From Varanus komodoensis (Eukaryota > Chordata > Lepidosauria > Squamata > Varanidae), in assembly GCF_004798865.1 (NCBI RefSeq), contig NW_025335468.1:6573116-6637115 (forward strand): DNA of 64,000 bases, written 5' to 3'. Below are positions 44,885 through 57,896 of the stretch, piece by piece. How positions within the stretch are numbered: the first letter of the stretch is position 1; each line of letters begins with the position of its first letter. The position numbers and the translations under genes are program-made. The notes beneath the pieces were generated by a model. It was given only the letters and a program-made list of their open reading frames with translations. It did no database searches and had not been told where the DNA came from.

Positions 44885-47800
44885 CTGCAGCATACAGTCG
44901 TGCCTCAGACGATTTGAACTGAATCATGTACTGTGGAAGCTCACTGACTTCAGAGAGGATCGTGCGGGTTCAGCAACTGGTTCCTTGATTTTCTAAGCTA
45001 TCCTGTTGGTCCAAATTGCTAACAGCTCCATATGTACTGAAGCAAGTAAGTCCAAATTATTAATCTCTAGCACTTAACCAAATCTCATCACTAACCATCC
45101 AATAGTACAGTAAAAAGGGGTAGTAATCACTGTTCAAAGTAAAATTAGAACAAAGCCTAACACAATCCATTATTAGGTCCAAATATATATGGTATCGTGC
45201 ACAATGATAAAAACTAACACATTAAGAAGAGGGCTAAGGGGGAGGAGAACGGAGACACAAAATACTTGCTTGATGTATAAGGACTAAGGAACCTAAATAA
45301 TTCAAAATATTTCCAATAAGTCAGGTTAGCAAAATTAGTGCTGATGCCAGGAGTATTAGCAGAACCCCTCTGCCTCTTCCTTTTTGTGACTGACACCTTT
45401 GTTAAACATTCTTCATTCTCCTTCATTGTTCTATATCTTATTGGCAGTTAATAACATGCAATTCAGCCCGTTCTTTTTTAATAGAGATGCAGCTAAAATA
45501 CTGGCCCATGAATCAAAATAGTCAGTAAGAAGACCAATACACCTCACCTACCCAATCAATTTTCTCCTCCAACCACTTTGCTGTAACTTTCTGTCTGTGG
45601 GATTTACAGAAATCACACTTGACAATATCTTCTAGGGTTTCTATTGCATGTTGTACACAGAGACACCAGCATTCCTCCAAAGGGGTCCCTTTAAACAATT
45701 CAGTTGTAACCACAGAGGGGAAACTATTCACTCCTGCTAAAGGAATTGCTGTTTGACTTTGGCCTTTTTATTATGCATGGCAGAAGAGAGCTCCTAACAT
45801 CGTCTTGGAAAAAGGAGGGATGTTCTTTGCCACACTAACAACTCATGAAAATCTAAATCCAGAATACACTGTCTCACCAAATCCAGCATTTACATTTTTC
45901 CCCAAATAGAAAATCAGGTGAAAGTCTGAACAAGTACACTAATGGCTAAATATCATGAATGGTGAACTCACTCCTTTATTTTTGGTAACCTAATCTACTT
46001 CACCCCAAGAATGCCACTCTCCAGTGCACCAACTGGCCAGCAATAAAGCAGCCTTCCCCTGGCTGGGTGCCCTGTGGATGTATGGGAATTCCATATCCTT
46101 AGCACACATTGCTCTGGCTGCAGATAATGCTGGTTGTGATTCAAGTTGGGTAAGAGTATTGTAAAGGGCATCCGATAGGAAAAGAAAATGTTAAGATATG
46201 ACTGTTTAGCAAACTGAATCTTACAAGGGGAAGGGCCTTTCCCAGCAGCAAGGTGAGGAAATGAAGAGTAATTTTTCTTCTTATGCATCAAGAACCTTTC
46301 CCACTGAACATCTACTGAAGGTCAAATGATTGCACAAGCAGTATAGCAAGAAGCCAGGACGATTAGGAACTAGGAACTTCACATCCTCATTCTTATTACT
46401 CCCCTCTTAATCATCTTATCAGAAAAAGAGGCCCATTCAATGACCCAGGGGTCATTGATATAACCCCTGAAAGCACCAGATTTCATCTTCTATATACAGT
46501 CAAGGAACAAGTCATTTCAGCAACAATGCTAAGACAAAATTAACCACTGCACACAACGGCACCCACCAATCCAGAGCAGGGAAGGGATACTGACTTCTGT
46601 ATTTTTTCAAGTTACTGCCCTGGGAGATGGTGGTGCATTTTGTCCTATAGTCAATGGCCCAGATGTTCAATCAAGGCCCTGTTCTCCACCAGGAAGAGTA
46701 TCACAGCTGTAAAATCCAAACAATATAAAATTGTTGTAGGTAAGTAAGGCCTGCTGAAGAAATGTGTGTCTCAACAGAGAGCCCTCTAGAGGCAGATTTA
46801 GATGAGTTGCTTTTCTGGAGTGATAAGACAGCAGTGCAAGTCATCTTGTAAGAAATACAAATGATCTCTCACTGTGTCTGCAGAAATAATTGTCCAAAGC
46901 ATTTAGCCAAACCCAGTGAGAGATATAACATTAAAGTATGGAATATCTCATGACTTTGGGAAGCAAATTAATTTTTCCTACTGAGCATTTTAAACCCTAA
47001 CACGCTTAACATTTCATACAGTGAAATTACTCTGGGGCTCATTCTGGCCCAGAGGGTGTGACCGAGCCATATCTGATCAGGGCTGATATCCTTCGATCCA
47101 TGCCAGGGAGAAACCAATCTTGGAAGCCCTTCTGAAGCTGGGTTTTCCTGGAAAATAGACAGACAGCAGAGGATAGTGAGTCCTGTGTCAGTGGGGCTCC
47201 TTGTCCATTGCTGCTTTTATTATGAGCTTTAGAGGAGCTATCCATCATGCGCCATGATGGCACACTCATTTTGGGGATAGCGTTTAGCACCATGGATAGC
47301 TCCTTTAAAGTTCAGAGTAAAAGTTGCACTGGATAAGGGGTCCTATGAACACAGGAGTTCCCACTCTGCCCTGCAGATCGACAGATCTATTTAATTAATC
47401 AATTTAAATTAAAGCAATGTAGTAAGATGTCCATGACTGAAGAGGGGTGGTAATAATCATTGCGATGCCTTACAGAGCAATCCTAACTACCAGACCCTTT
47501 AGTTGGACAGTAAAAATGGGTCAGAAGTGCCTTCTGTTGGCAGAGAGGCACTTCAATGAGAGAAGGGAGACGCCCATTCCTGCAGCCCCCGGTATCCTTA
47601 CTCCAAGCTGTGCAAGTATAGATCTACTACCTGTAGATCCACTAGAGGTAGATCCCAGAAAATGGCACTTTGGAGGCAAGTCAAAGCAATCCTGGAGACA
47701 ATGGATCCTAACCTTCCATCCCTCAAGGGGCCTCAAATGTAGGTCTGTTACCTGTGCTAGCCTGCTGCTGCCCCAGGTAATTTCTTCCCCATTGAAACCA

Positions 47801-47969
47801 GGGGATGGATGGGGTGAAAGAGAAAGAAAAATCCCCTGCAAAATGTCAGCACCTCCTATTCTAGGTAGTACATATCTCCGGAGCTTTGGAAATAGCAGAT
47901 GTTCCATTTCACTCTGGCCTTCCTTTGGACCTAAGGTTGCTCATCGATGCTGCCCTCAATAGTTGGAGT
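44885..47969. other. Unassigned DNA, no gene assigned
   Basis: Frames at 45214-45731 and 45995-46291 (minus) and a 171-codon frame at 47447-47962 (plus, with 128 open codons antisense) are present. The 47440-47960 part starts AGAGCAATCCTAACTACC and may be an unrecognised dispersed repeat. No family can be supported. Confidence 0.3.
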
Positions 47970-48045
47970 GTCCATACTTGTAAGCCGTCCCGAGACGTTC
48001 TGTAGGGGACAGGACAGAAAAGCTCTTAATAAATAAAAATAAACA
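47970..48045 (+). mobile_element. LINE 3' end fragment
   Basis: TTGTAAGCCGTCCCGAGACGTTCTGTAGGGGAC followed by CTCTTAATAAATAAAAATAAACAAAT matches the L2-like 3' terminus (TTGTAAGCCGCCCCGAG...) with its tail. Any upstream LINE sequence is too diverged to place. Confidence 0.6.
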
Positions 48046-50084
48046 AATACTTCTAAAGGTGTCGAGGTGGCAACCCTCAAGGAGAGGTGGGGACAGCGGA
48101 TAGGCCATTGGATTGAGAAAAGTTGGGCAGCAGGTAGCCATTCCTACAATGACAGGCATGCCATCAGGAAATACAAAGATGTTTACACACTCTCCCCAGG
48201 CTAGCAACCGCACCTGCCAGAACTAAGCACACCTTGTACACCAGGTGTAGGCAATAGGCTACTTGTGGGCAGTGACAGGCACCGTTTTTGTCTACCTCTT
48301 CTATTGTTGTTTGGTTGGTTGTTCAGAATAAAGCGGCTCATTGTCTTGCCGGCAGCCGAGAGTGCTTCAGAGCAACATGGTGAACTCCAGTTGCTTCTCC
48401 CTTCTCTTTCCATGAATGTATCCGGGCTGCACACGAGGCTCAAGAAACATGCTTAGGAACTGAGATGCCTGGCAGTTGTGAGACAACATTTTTCTCAGCA
48501 GTGTGCTCAGTCGCCAAGAAAAAGAAGAGGGGGAGGGAAAAGGGGAACTGCAAGTGGGTAAGAAGGCAGTGGAGTGGCTAAGGACAGCCATGGGCACTTG
48601 GTCCCGAACAAGGCACTGCTTTGTGTGGCTGCAGCTCAGCCCCCATGTCCACCAGGTGGACAAGTCCTTGGGGCAGTCTGTGTGTTCTTGATGCCTACCC
48701 ATGGAACTCATGCCAGCCAGAGGCGCCCATGGGCCGCCTCCCTTGCTCCAGCTTCATGGCATAGACTAAAGAGAAAAACTGGGAGTGGGAGACATAGGGA
48801 AGTGCTGGGGAATTCTCAGCCAGAGTAAGGTGCTGACTACTGCCTCTTTAGGCCCTGTGACCAAAACAGAAGGAAATGCTTTCACTTTTGGAGCAATTAT
48901 GCCTACAGAAACTCCTGAGGGGCCAGCACAATACTGAGCCTATGGCTGTACCAGTTATTATTGTTAAATTAAATGGTTCATGTGCTTCTTACAAGCCACA
49001 GACTGTTGCGCTGTATTCTGTGAGCTGTAATAAAACTAATCAGTGTAAGTAGAGTTTGAAGACATCTGATATGTGCTCCTGTCTCTCATGTGCAAATTTG
49101 CGGCATCAAGGAAGGGGGTGGGTGGGATCTGGTGCTGGGAAACAAATCTGAGAGTGTACAACAAGACATATTTTTTATTGTCAAGTGCTTCCTCCTGAAT
49201 TAGTACAAAAAGGGCAGCTGAGGTCTACTTTAAAAGGTCAACTATCCCATGTAAACTCAGCAACGGTCTAAAGGTTCCTGCTATAACTCTGTCTTGAAAG
49301 CTAAACTGATATAATCCTGGTTACTGTGCTGCAATTCTGCCTGGGAACCGTATGATGTTGTTCAGATCAGTGTGGGAGACTAGTGTAACAAGTAACAAAA
49401 GTAAATATTTTAGTCAGCCATAATATGGAAATATTTGACCTCCTCACTATGTAACCACAACTTGCCATCTTTTATAGCACTCTCCAAAGGTTCAAGGGTA
49501 TTGTGAAAATTTATAAGTATGTGCATTTGGAAAGGAAATAGGATACTGGTACATGAGTTTTCCCCTTCCTGCCTCACAGCTGGTAATTAGAACTACTTAA
49601 ACCTCTTTGGTTAAGAAAAGACTATGCAATAATACTTATATGAGTGAAGAGAATTCAGAGAACCTTTGAAGAATCTTGACGGTCCTGTTTTATCATCACA
49701 TTAAATGTTTGTTCACTCTTTCATAGACCGGAATGGGGACTTTCCAGAAATAAGTCCTTGAGGTAATAAAAAAGAGGTCACAGCATCTATGTATTTTAGC
49801 ATGGGAAAATTACTTGGATAGGGTTCAGCAATGGGATTGGATGGTTATGAATTATCACAGGTCCCTGTTCCTGTTGTCATTTAGAGGTATGTGGCACTCT
49901 TCAAATTCATTATCAAGAGGCCTTACAATAACATATCAAGAACACCATAAAATGGGCTGCAATCCTATGGGCCTTGGGAGGTCCTCCCTAGGGTCATAGG
50001 ATGTATCAGATTTCTCCCTCCAGGTGTGGGGTGGGAGGTCAGTGCAGAAACCTCCACAACTAGTTCAACTCCCCACATAACTTT
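48046..50084. other. Unassigned DNA, no gene seen
   Basis: No gene recognised. The overlapping frames at 48201-48828 on both strands have no domain. The text at 49950-50010 (GGGCTGCAATCCTATGGGCC) resembles the first few bases of the GCAATCCTATGCATG MITE family but does not continue. Confidence 0.4.
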
Positions 50085-50880
50085 TCTTATTTATTTATTT
50101 ACTTACTTGCTTGCTTACTTACAGTATTTGTATTCAGCTCCATATCTACACAGATATTGGAGTGGAAAACAGTGAAAAGCTAAAACAATAAAAGAATAAA
50201 TACATCAAGAATAAAATAAGAATAACAGAACATAAGAAAATAATATTGAAACCATGGCTGATCACCAAGGAAGGCTTCCTGGAAAAAAAGATGTCTTCAG
50301 CAGGCACCGAACACAGCACAGCACAGGTTCATGATTGACCTCCTAAGGCAGAAAATTCCATAGCAATGGGGACACCACATTAAACACCCTTCTGGTGAAC
50401 TCTAGTCCAGCCATAAGTCCACATGGAAACACCATGAGAATGCCCCCTTAAGACTTCAGTGACCACGCAGACTGATAAAGGAGAAGGCACCTTTCAGCTA
50501 TCCTGCTCCCAGGTTGCTCAGGGCTTTGGAAAGTAGTAGGAGAACCTGCAACCTGGCATAGTAGTGAAAAGGCAGCTAGTGCAGTGCAAGGGAGGTGCAT
50601 ACTGAAAAGGGGGCAGCACCTGACAACAGCCATGCTGCTGCCTTCTGCACTAGGTCCAGCTTCCAGAGCAGCTTTAGGGGTAGACTCAAATGGAGCACAT
50701 CACAGTAATCCAATCTTGAGGGTAGCGACATCTGTATGACTGTGGCTAAGCTAGGAGAGCCCCTACCTGATGAACCTCTTTTTCCTCTCTCCATCATCAG
50801 AGGTCTCACATCAGAGAAGAGAACTGAGATGTACTGTGGCACACCCAGAGATCCATAGTCCTCCCAGTCCTGAGCCATGC
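50085..50880 (-). mobile_element. L2-like LINE, C-terminus to 3' tail
   Basis: On the minus strand 50880-50590 reads MSLPSRLDYCDVLHLSLPLK, then LLWKLDLVQKAAAWLLSGAAPF. This is 'VTSRLDYCNALYLGLPL..L.KLQLVQNAAARLLTGA' of the L2-like ORF2. Further left it decays, and the element ends in a (TTTA)/(CTTA)n tail at 50090-50122 followed by GTATTTGTATTCAGCTCC. A 5'-truncated old copy. Confidence 0.75.
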
Positions 50881-51112
50881 CTCAAAACCGGCTACAAACC
50901 TGGACTAGAGATAGATCAGTTTCCTCCCATTAGTTTCAGTGAGTGGGGACCTGTGAAGAAGAAAGAACACAGGTTATGGGAGGTCAAAATAGCACAAGTG
51001 CTATTTCTCCCTTCCTTTTACCCTGTCAAGCTCATACCAAAAGGGTGTTGGATCCTTTGGAGACTCCAATGTCATAGTTCTCCACAAGTAATGACAGAGT
51101 TGCTCTTTAACT
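50881..51112. other. Short unassigned stretch
   Basis: An open plus frame (50770-51114) spans this and the LINE border; no protein recognised. Confidence 0.3.
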
Positions 51113-51200
51113 AAGCAGTCCTAGATAGGTCTACTCAGAAGTACGTCTCACTTGGTTCAGTTGAACTTCTTCCCAGGTAAGTGTGTTTAGGTTTGCAGTC
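51113..51200. mobile_element. Palindromic MITE (GCAATCCTATGCATG family), copy 3
   Basis: AGCAGTCCTAGATAGGTCTACTCAGAAGTACGTCTCACTTGGTTCAGTTGAACTTCTTCCCAGGTAAGTGTGTTTAGGTTTGCAGT follows the full family order from end to end. The best preserved internal sequence of the four copies. Confidence 0.7.
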
Positions 51201-52728
51201 TAAAAGATCAAATCTAAAAACGACCAGTCTATAAAAGCTGCTTACAATTATTATAGAAGAGTCCAAATAAAACACATCAAGAAAAGGTTAAAAAGTTTGG
51301 AGGGGGACGGAATGGTACTTGTTTGGCAGCTGAAAGATACCAGAGTGGGAACCAGCCAAGTTTTTCTGGAGAGTGCATTGCAAAGGCAGAACCACTGTAA
51401 AGTCCCTCTCCACGGTATCAGTCTGCCACACCTCAGAGACCCAGAGAAGAGCTTTGGATGAAGTTCTCAAGCTACAGGCAGGCATATGTGGAGTCAGGTC
51501 ACCAGACAGTGTTTCCTGGCTTTCTTGGTCGAGACCAACACTTTGAACTGGGGCCAAAAACAGACAGGGGACTGTTGCTGTTAGTGAAGCACCTACACAG
51601 AAAGCCCAGTTAACAATCTAGAAACTTGAGAAGAGGAACACCTCCTCCTTTGACAACAAATATGCCCGGCACTCAGTACAAGTACTCAGAACTGGAATCC
51701 GACTGGACAAGAAGCCTGGAGAGAGAGAATTTCTGTCCTGTAGGTGACCCCCATTCTCCCCCTACTCCTCAGCCCTGTGCTGGTGCTGCACTGAATAGCC
51801 AGCTGTAGCTAGCTGAGAAAGATCAACTCCTCCTAGCTCACCTACATAGAGATCTAAAGATATGGAACATGGACATATGTTGGTAGGATGGTATATACCT
51901 CACCTTCCAAGAACATATTTTTATTTTACTCTAGCAGAATTATAGGTTTGGTAGATTGGTGAAATACATATGCCTTTTTTTCAGATACTTGGTGAACCCT
52001 AAATAAGCCAAACTATGTTGCAAAAAAGTAATTGAAACTGCACAAACTATTTTGGTTGCAAATGTCTCTTTCTACAATATGAAATTTTTCTTGGGTATAT
52101 TTTAAAGGTTCAATAAATAAGAAACCATTGATATTGGCAGTTGCCAGAATATCATGGGCAAATAATTTTAAAAGTAAGCAATTTAAAGGCCACTTACCCA
52201 TGCCAGAAAACCTGAAGGTGGGAAAGTGGGTAAGTGGGAATCTGGGGAAAAAAACTGCCAGGAAAAGGATTGTACATCACCTCAAAATTTCCCAGTCCTC
52301 AAGCGATTTTTCATTTAAAAAATATAAATGATTGGATTTTTTGATGGGCATTGCAAGCAACTTAGAATTTGTCCCTTTAGATTCTACAGACATGCCTCTT
52401 TGGATGCATGCAGGGTCTTGGTTAAACATAAGGTACCTCTTTAGCAAGAACTTTATATAGCATCCCAAATGTTCTGTAACAGCCAATAATTCTTTGCATA
52501 TTTTGATTCTTTTCTGCAGCTTGTTCTGGCAGGCAAATTTATAACTCACTAAATATGTGGGAAGTGCACATTAGTCCCATCACATAACCAATACCAATGG
52601 GAAATGTCCAAGCTTTCATAAATGGGAGATATTCCAGATTTGAAGGATATCCCCTACTACAAATATAACTGCTGTTCTCAGTTTGGGTCTTACCTGCTTC
52701 AATGCCTATTAGTATTATACTCTTACCA
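51201..52728. other. Unassigned DNA, no gene seen
   Basis: No gene or repeat recognised; AT-rich in the right half. Confidence 0.4.
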
Positions 52729-52799
52729 TGCAATCCTATGCATGTCTATCAGAAGTAAATCCTATCTTCTCCCAGCTAAGTATGTTTAGGATTACAACT
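52729..52799. mobile_element. Palindromic MITE (GCAATCCTATGCATG family), copy 4
   Basis: TGCAATCCTATGCATGTCTATCAGAAGTAAATCC, then TTCTCCCAGCTAAGTATGTTTAGGATTACAAC. The termini GCAATCCTA and TAGGATTAC are inverted copies. The middle is shortened. Confidence 0.7.
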
Positions 52800-55164
52800 T
52801 TGTTCCTCTTATCTAGCACCACAATATTAAGAAACATAAAAATAATGCTCATTACATTCCAGTTCTGAGGATTCCATATCCTGTCCAATATGACCCACAG
52901 CATGCATCACTAACTCTGTTTAGACTTCTCTAAATAACCCAGAGTGGGTGTGTATTTTTCATCCTTCTGGATGCAAATTTTACCATTCCATTTTCTTTCA
53001 ATGTCACTAATAGTTTTAGCAATAACTTTGCTAAATCATTTCTACTCTAAATAAATTTTACTCTATATAAATACAGCTTTTCCATATTTCCTCAAACACT
53101 TTAATTTATTTTACTGTTGTGTCTGTCCTTAATATTACTAGGCTGGATCCTGGGCCTTCCTTCCATGGAAAGAAAGGAAGGCCAGTTTATAGAAAAGTAC
53201 CTCCATCCAGTTCACAAGGATCCTCTCTGCACCCCCACCCCACATCTCACCCCATTCAGCATTTCCAGGGGGCTCTGGAGAGGAGGATGTGGGACGTCTC
53301 TCTTCTGCCAGTTCATTTGCTTGCAACTAAATATGGATCTGACCCACTGTTCTTATTTATTTCACTGTTATTTTGGCTAATCTACCATGAACAGCAGGAA
53401 ATGGGAGGACAGGTACACATAGAGACAGAGAAACAGATCTAGGGTGAGGGAAAATATATGGTTAGAAAGATAGAATTATCCTAGCATTTTAAAGTCTGAA
53501 TGACAGCCTGCCAGAGCTCTTGAGTGTGCGAGAATGTTCGTACATTTTCACCAAATGTTTCTTTACAATTAGCTGCAAAAGACTGCCAGCTCCCAGCCTT
53601 TTAAAGCTTCAGTGTTCAGTACATAATGTGCTGCTTGGCTACATCTAAAATTACATCTACACACATGGCAAATAGCAATTGTAAAACATGATCCCCTGCA
53701 GGAGAAAGTAGGTGTGAAAATCTAGATTATTTTAACACAAAGCACCCTGTGCAGCATTCTGTTGAAAGAGGAAATTCTTGTTTCCACCCAAGTCAGATAC
53801 AACACGGTCCGTACATACTATTGCTCTTTTACCTCTATAATGCACTGGGGCTGCTGGGGCACTATTATGATCAGCCAGATAGGACAAGGCCTGCAAGAGT
53901 ACTGATACTTCCAGTGCTATTTGCTCAGGTTTGTAAGTAAATAGATCAACTGCGTGTATGTGTTGACTTCTGCACTTGTGACATTTAAATTATCGTTACT
54001 GAATGAGATGGGGTGGTTCCAGACCTGGTAGCGCAGGGGTGCCATGCTAAGCTAGCAGAAACAATGTTAGGTTGTCATAGTGTTCTACTAGTGGTGTGGA
54101 CAATTATTCCAAACCCCATATATGCATTCTGATTTACTTTCCATCAAGAAATAAATAGCAGTGGCTACAGCTATAAATGCTTGCACATTCTGCCCAAGAA
54201 TTTAAGAATTGGACTTGGGGGCATCTGACAGGGCATTCTGTTGAAAGGGAAGGACAGCACCTGGAGATGCACATCTGGAATGTAAATTCAACAGAAAATC
54301 ATGTGAAGTTATTTCCAGTGTTCATCTGGGTTACTTTTGTCACTCTTGAAAGTAACGTTGCACAGAACACTCTGCCAAGCTTTCTTGGGTATTCAAAAGC
54401 ATGAAGTGGAAAAGGAAAAAAGATTGGTAAAATAAAGGAACAGTTCATCTGCATTCATAGGCACCTCTGTCCAAAGATAGCCTGATGTGCCAGTTTCTGG
54501 CACCACCACTCTCCCTCGCATGCTCCCTTATGCACATTCAGAGATAACATTACTTCAGTGATGTCATGGAAGCACATGGAAGAGACACAGCACAAGACCA
54601 ATGGTAACTTATGAAATAGAGCGGAAATACCAAAATGCTTAAGACCTAAGCTATTAACAGACATACTGGTGAGAGCAAATATACTTAAGCTTTTCAAGGC
54701 ACTTCATTTGGGTGCTTTGCCATGCATAAGTAGGTATTCAGGCCATGATAACCTCAGTAAACATTTTCTAAATCATGAACAGCAATATAAGGATACGGTG
54801 AAGCAAACAAATGATCCCTTCACCATGCTTCAAGCTACAACACCTGGGCACACAGACTACATATTGGGACCAAATGTCAATCTGCCTGTAAAATCAATTT
54901 CCCTCCAGCTGCAGCCCACCTCTTTGTGCTCCATGGCCCTACCAAAACCTCATCCTACCAAAAATATCCCTTATCTTCATTTTTAGTGCACAAGACATCT
55001 CATGTTCCTAGACATAGGTGAGGTTTTCCTTCAGCCCCACTTTGAAATACATGGCTTTTCTATCAAAATAGACAGTACAGTGCATTACATAGCTGGCACT
55101 AATCTGCACCAAGCTATTCCCAGAGAATATATAGCAAAAGATGGTGTGTGAGTGATAACATGCC
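52800..55164. other. Unassigned DNA, no gene seen
   Basis: No gene recognised. The overlapping plus frames at 53117-53442 and the frame at 54669-54986 are unassigned. Confidence 0.4.
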
Positions 55165-55810
55165 CAGTCCCTGGGTTAAGAACGAGTCTGTTCCTGAGAT
55201 TGTCTTTAAGTTGAATTTGTATGTAAGTTGAATCATGTATATAAAAAGCATATAAAACACTTAGGAACACTTCCATATGCACTAAAATCTCTTAAACATG
55301 ATATAGCATTTTAATAAAACTCCTAATACAGTAGTAATAAAATAATTATTGGTACTGAAGAGAGAGACAATCTGTATGTAAGTGCACAGACATAAGTTCT
55401 TTAAAAAGTTTAGATAGAAAAAGAGAGAAAAAAGTAAAAAGATTGTTCAAAGTTAACACTTGAGCTACCAGTCATGGTGTTGGAGGGAATGGACCTGGTG
55501 CTGGAGATTCGATTGTCCTGTCGGGGGTGGTTACCACAGGAGTTGTTTTCTAGTTCTGACTTCATTGCTTGCCAGTGTGCTCAGTGCTATTCCCCTCCTC
55601 TTTCATTTCTCTCTCTCACTCCGTCCGTCCATCTGTCCGTCCTTCCTTCCTTCCCTCCTATTCTTCCCTTCCTTTCTCCTTTCTTCCTCTCCTTGCTGCC
55701 CGGTGCCCACCAGTGCCCACTTGCTGTTCAAGAAGGAGGCGGGACTTCCAGGTTTGCTCATTCATAAGTAGAGTTGTTCTTAACTCAGACGTGTGTAACT
55801 GGGGGTACTG
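55165..55810. mobile_element. Tigger/pogo-like DNA transposon remnant (probable)
   Basis: The left end, CAGTCCCTGGGTTAAGAACGAGTC, then TTAAGTTGAATTTGTATGTAAGTTGAA, is the 'cagtcccc...cgtaagaacgagtctg...taagtcgaatttgtacgtaagt' style of Tigger-type ends. The right end in reverse complement is CAGTACCCCCAGTTACACACGTCTGAGTTAAGAACAAC, which shares GTTAAGAAC. No clean TA duplication is visible and no transposase is recognised; much of the inside is CT-rich (55600-55690). Confidence 0.45.
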
Positions 55811-56214
55811 GGTGTATTACACTTGAAATGACCTTGGTGCCTGCCCATGTCAGTTGTCCATGGGAAGGCTCCTATTTCCCAGCATCCCAGGCACCTGGAA
55901 GTGAGACCGGACAAAGAGAAGCACAGAAGATGCATTTTCCCTCCTTTCCCTTCACTGTGGTCACAGCAGCTACTGAGGAAGAGTTGGGACAGAGAAAAGG
56001 AGGAGAAAAATGGAAGCACTACTTAGCCGCAAAGCAGAGATATTTGGGCTTACAAAGCAGCAATTACAAGCACATATTGAACCCTTGGGGGGAAAAACCT
56101 TTTCCACTGAACATTCATCAATATTGCTTGCAATGGCTAGTCTCAGTTTGAAACCCAGATCTAATTATTCATCTACCATAGGCTGAAAAGAAATGCAGTG
56201 TTTTGAAATGCAAT
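55811..56214. other. Unassigned DNA
   Basis: A plus frame at 55774-56151 (125 codons) has no recognisable domain. Confidence 0.3.
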
Positions 56215-56420
56215 GCTGTACATAATGCTGGGAACAACTGATGGCAAACGAAGAAGGGGACGGCAGAGAATGAGGTGGCTAGATGGAGTCACTGAAGCAG
56301 TTGGTGTGAGCTTGAGTGAACTCCGGGGAATGGTGGAGGACAGCAGGGCCTGGAGGAATGTTGTCCATGGGGGCGCAATGGGTCAGACACAACCTTGCAC
56401 CTAACAACAACAACAACAAC
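56215..56420 (+). mobile_element. RTE-BovB LINE, 3' end with C-terminal ORF2
   Basis: The plus frame 56213-56404 reads IMLGTTDGKRRRGRQRMRWL, then DGVTEAVGVSLSELRGMV and WRNVVHGGAMGQTQ. This is the same BovB C-terminus as at 7403-7762 but truncated further from the 5' side. It ends in (CAA)n at 56404-56420. The open frame suggests limited decay. Confidence 0.9.
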
Positions 56421-56934
56421 ATGTAACAAAGAATTGCCAACTTTATCTATTTGGTATCTCTGTAAAGCCTCCAATAATTTTGCTTTCCCCAAAGACTTTT
56501 TTTTCAAATATAGGTTGACAATGAAAAAAGATAAGCATTGCAAGATCAGCTGCGCCATTTCCAGACTCCCAACATTGAGTTTAAATGCTGGACATTCCAA
56601 ATCAGACCTTTTCACAGGCATGAAGGGTGTCCTTGAACCTAACCCAGACTTTAGAGGGCATTGCCCAAGTCTTGGCCATCACTGCAGAGATGTGTGAGTT
56701 TGACCTGCACTACCTTACCGGCATCACCAACTTTGTGTTATTGTCATATCACTGGCCTTGAAAATGTAGACACAGACAGCTGTGCATGGCATAGAGATAA
56801 AGTTCAAGAATTTTACCTGCAATTCCTAAGCCAAGATGCTCAGCCAGCCAGCTTCAAAGCAATCTAACTAGTTTTTCATCAGCCCACCTCAGGAAAAGTA
56901 ATGACCTGTCTAGACCACAACTTAATAGTACAAT
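56421..56934. other. Unassigned DNA, no gene seen
   Basis: No repeat or gene recognised. Confidence 0.35.
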
Positions 56935-57183
56935 ATTTATTTATTTATTTATTTATTTATTATTTTTCTATTTATATCCTCCCTTTTCCTACAAAGGGCT
57001 CAAGGCAGCTTACATCATTCTCCTTCTCCATCTTATCCTCACAACAACAACCCTGTGAGGTAGGTTGGGCTGAGAGTCTATGACTGGCCCAAAGTCACCC
57101 AGTTGGCTCCATGGCTGAGCGGGGACTAGAACCCAGATTGCCTGAGTCCCAGTCCCATGCTCTTAACCACTACACCACACTGT
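56935..57183 (-). mobile_element. tRNA-derived MIR/CORE-like SINE with (TTTA)n tail
   Basis: The third copy of the family at 17679 and 26067. On the minus strand: CAGTGTGGTGTAGTGGTTAAGAGC, B-box GGGTTCTAGTCCCC, the core GAGCCAACTGGGTGACTTTGG, then GCCTTGAGCCCTTTGTAGG, GGATATAAATAG and a (TAAA)n tail (56935-56963 on the plus strand). A complete, lightly diverged copy. Confidence 0.88.
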
Positions 57184-57744
57184 TGTAATCAGTAAACAAG
57201 TGTCATGCAGACATGTTGGTCCATGGAGAAAATCCTAAATCCCCAGTAGGCCAATATATAGTCAACCAAAAAAGTTACAAAATAGTGAGCAAGCTTTCCT
57301 CAGGCAAGATGTTAAGCCAACTGGGAAGCGGGCTTAGGGTATTGACTAAGTAAAGTTAAATACAAAGTCTGCAGATGAAATGGTTCTAAAATACAGTCTT
57401 GGAGATATTGTGCAATTAAGATTAGACTCTTCTTGGGGTTAACAGACTCTCAGGCTGCACTGAGGTCAACCAGACCAAGGAAACAAAAATGGCTATATTA
57501 TAACATCTAGCAGTGATTCGGATACATCTACAGCGTGTGCCTTGGAACACACACACCTCTTGAGAAACAGAACAGAAAAAAACTGAAAGTCATTATATTA
57601 ACAAAGCATGAGATTCATTTCAAGTGGTCACTAGGTAAGAAACCCATCAAAGCCAATTTGGATAGAATTGCCTACTGTTTAAGAGGTATGCAAATCCCTG
57701 AAAATCAAATTCCATTGGTGGGAAGCAGAAAATAATCTTCCACC
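57184..57744. other. Unassigned DNA
   Basis: No gene recognised. A plus frame at 57535-57735 has no assignment. Confidence 0.35.
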
Positions 57745-57896
57745 AACTGTCACCTCCAAGGGAGGCCCAGAGAGAGGCAACAAGGAGAGGACCTTTCCAG
57801 TGGTTGGTCTCCTCACTGCAGCCCACCTGGTGCCAACACTGTCACCTTTTTGATGTCAGGTTAAAACTGCCCTCTGTTCCCAAGTTTTAATGGCAT

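Noticed and set aside
45200-46660. Minus-strand stretch with a faint retroviral envelope-like feel (basic run, hydrophobic stretch, cysteine pair)
   Set aside because: No gag, pol, paired LTRs or recognisable motif was found nearby, and frames are short and broken. The resemblance is too weak to call a retroviral fossil.
47447-47962. 171-codon plus frame
   Set aside because: 128 codons are open antisense over the same bases, no domain is recognisable, and the start (AGAGCAATCCTAACTACC) looks like the edge of a dispersed repeat.
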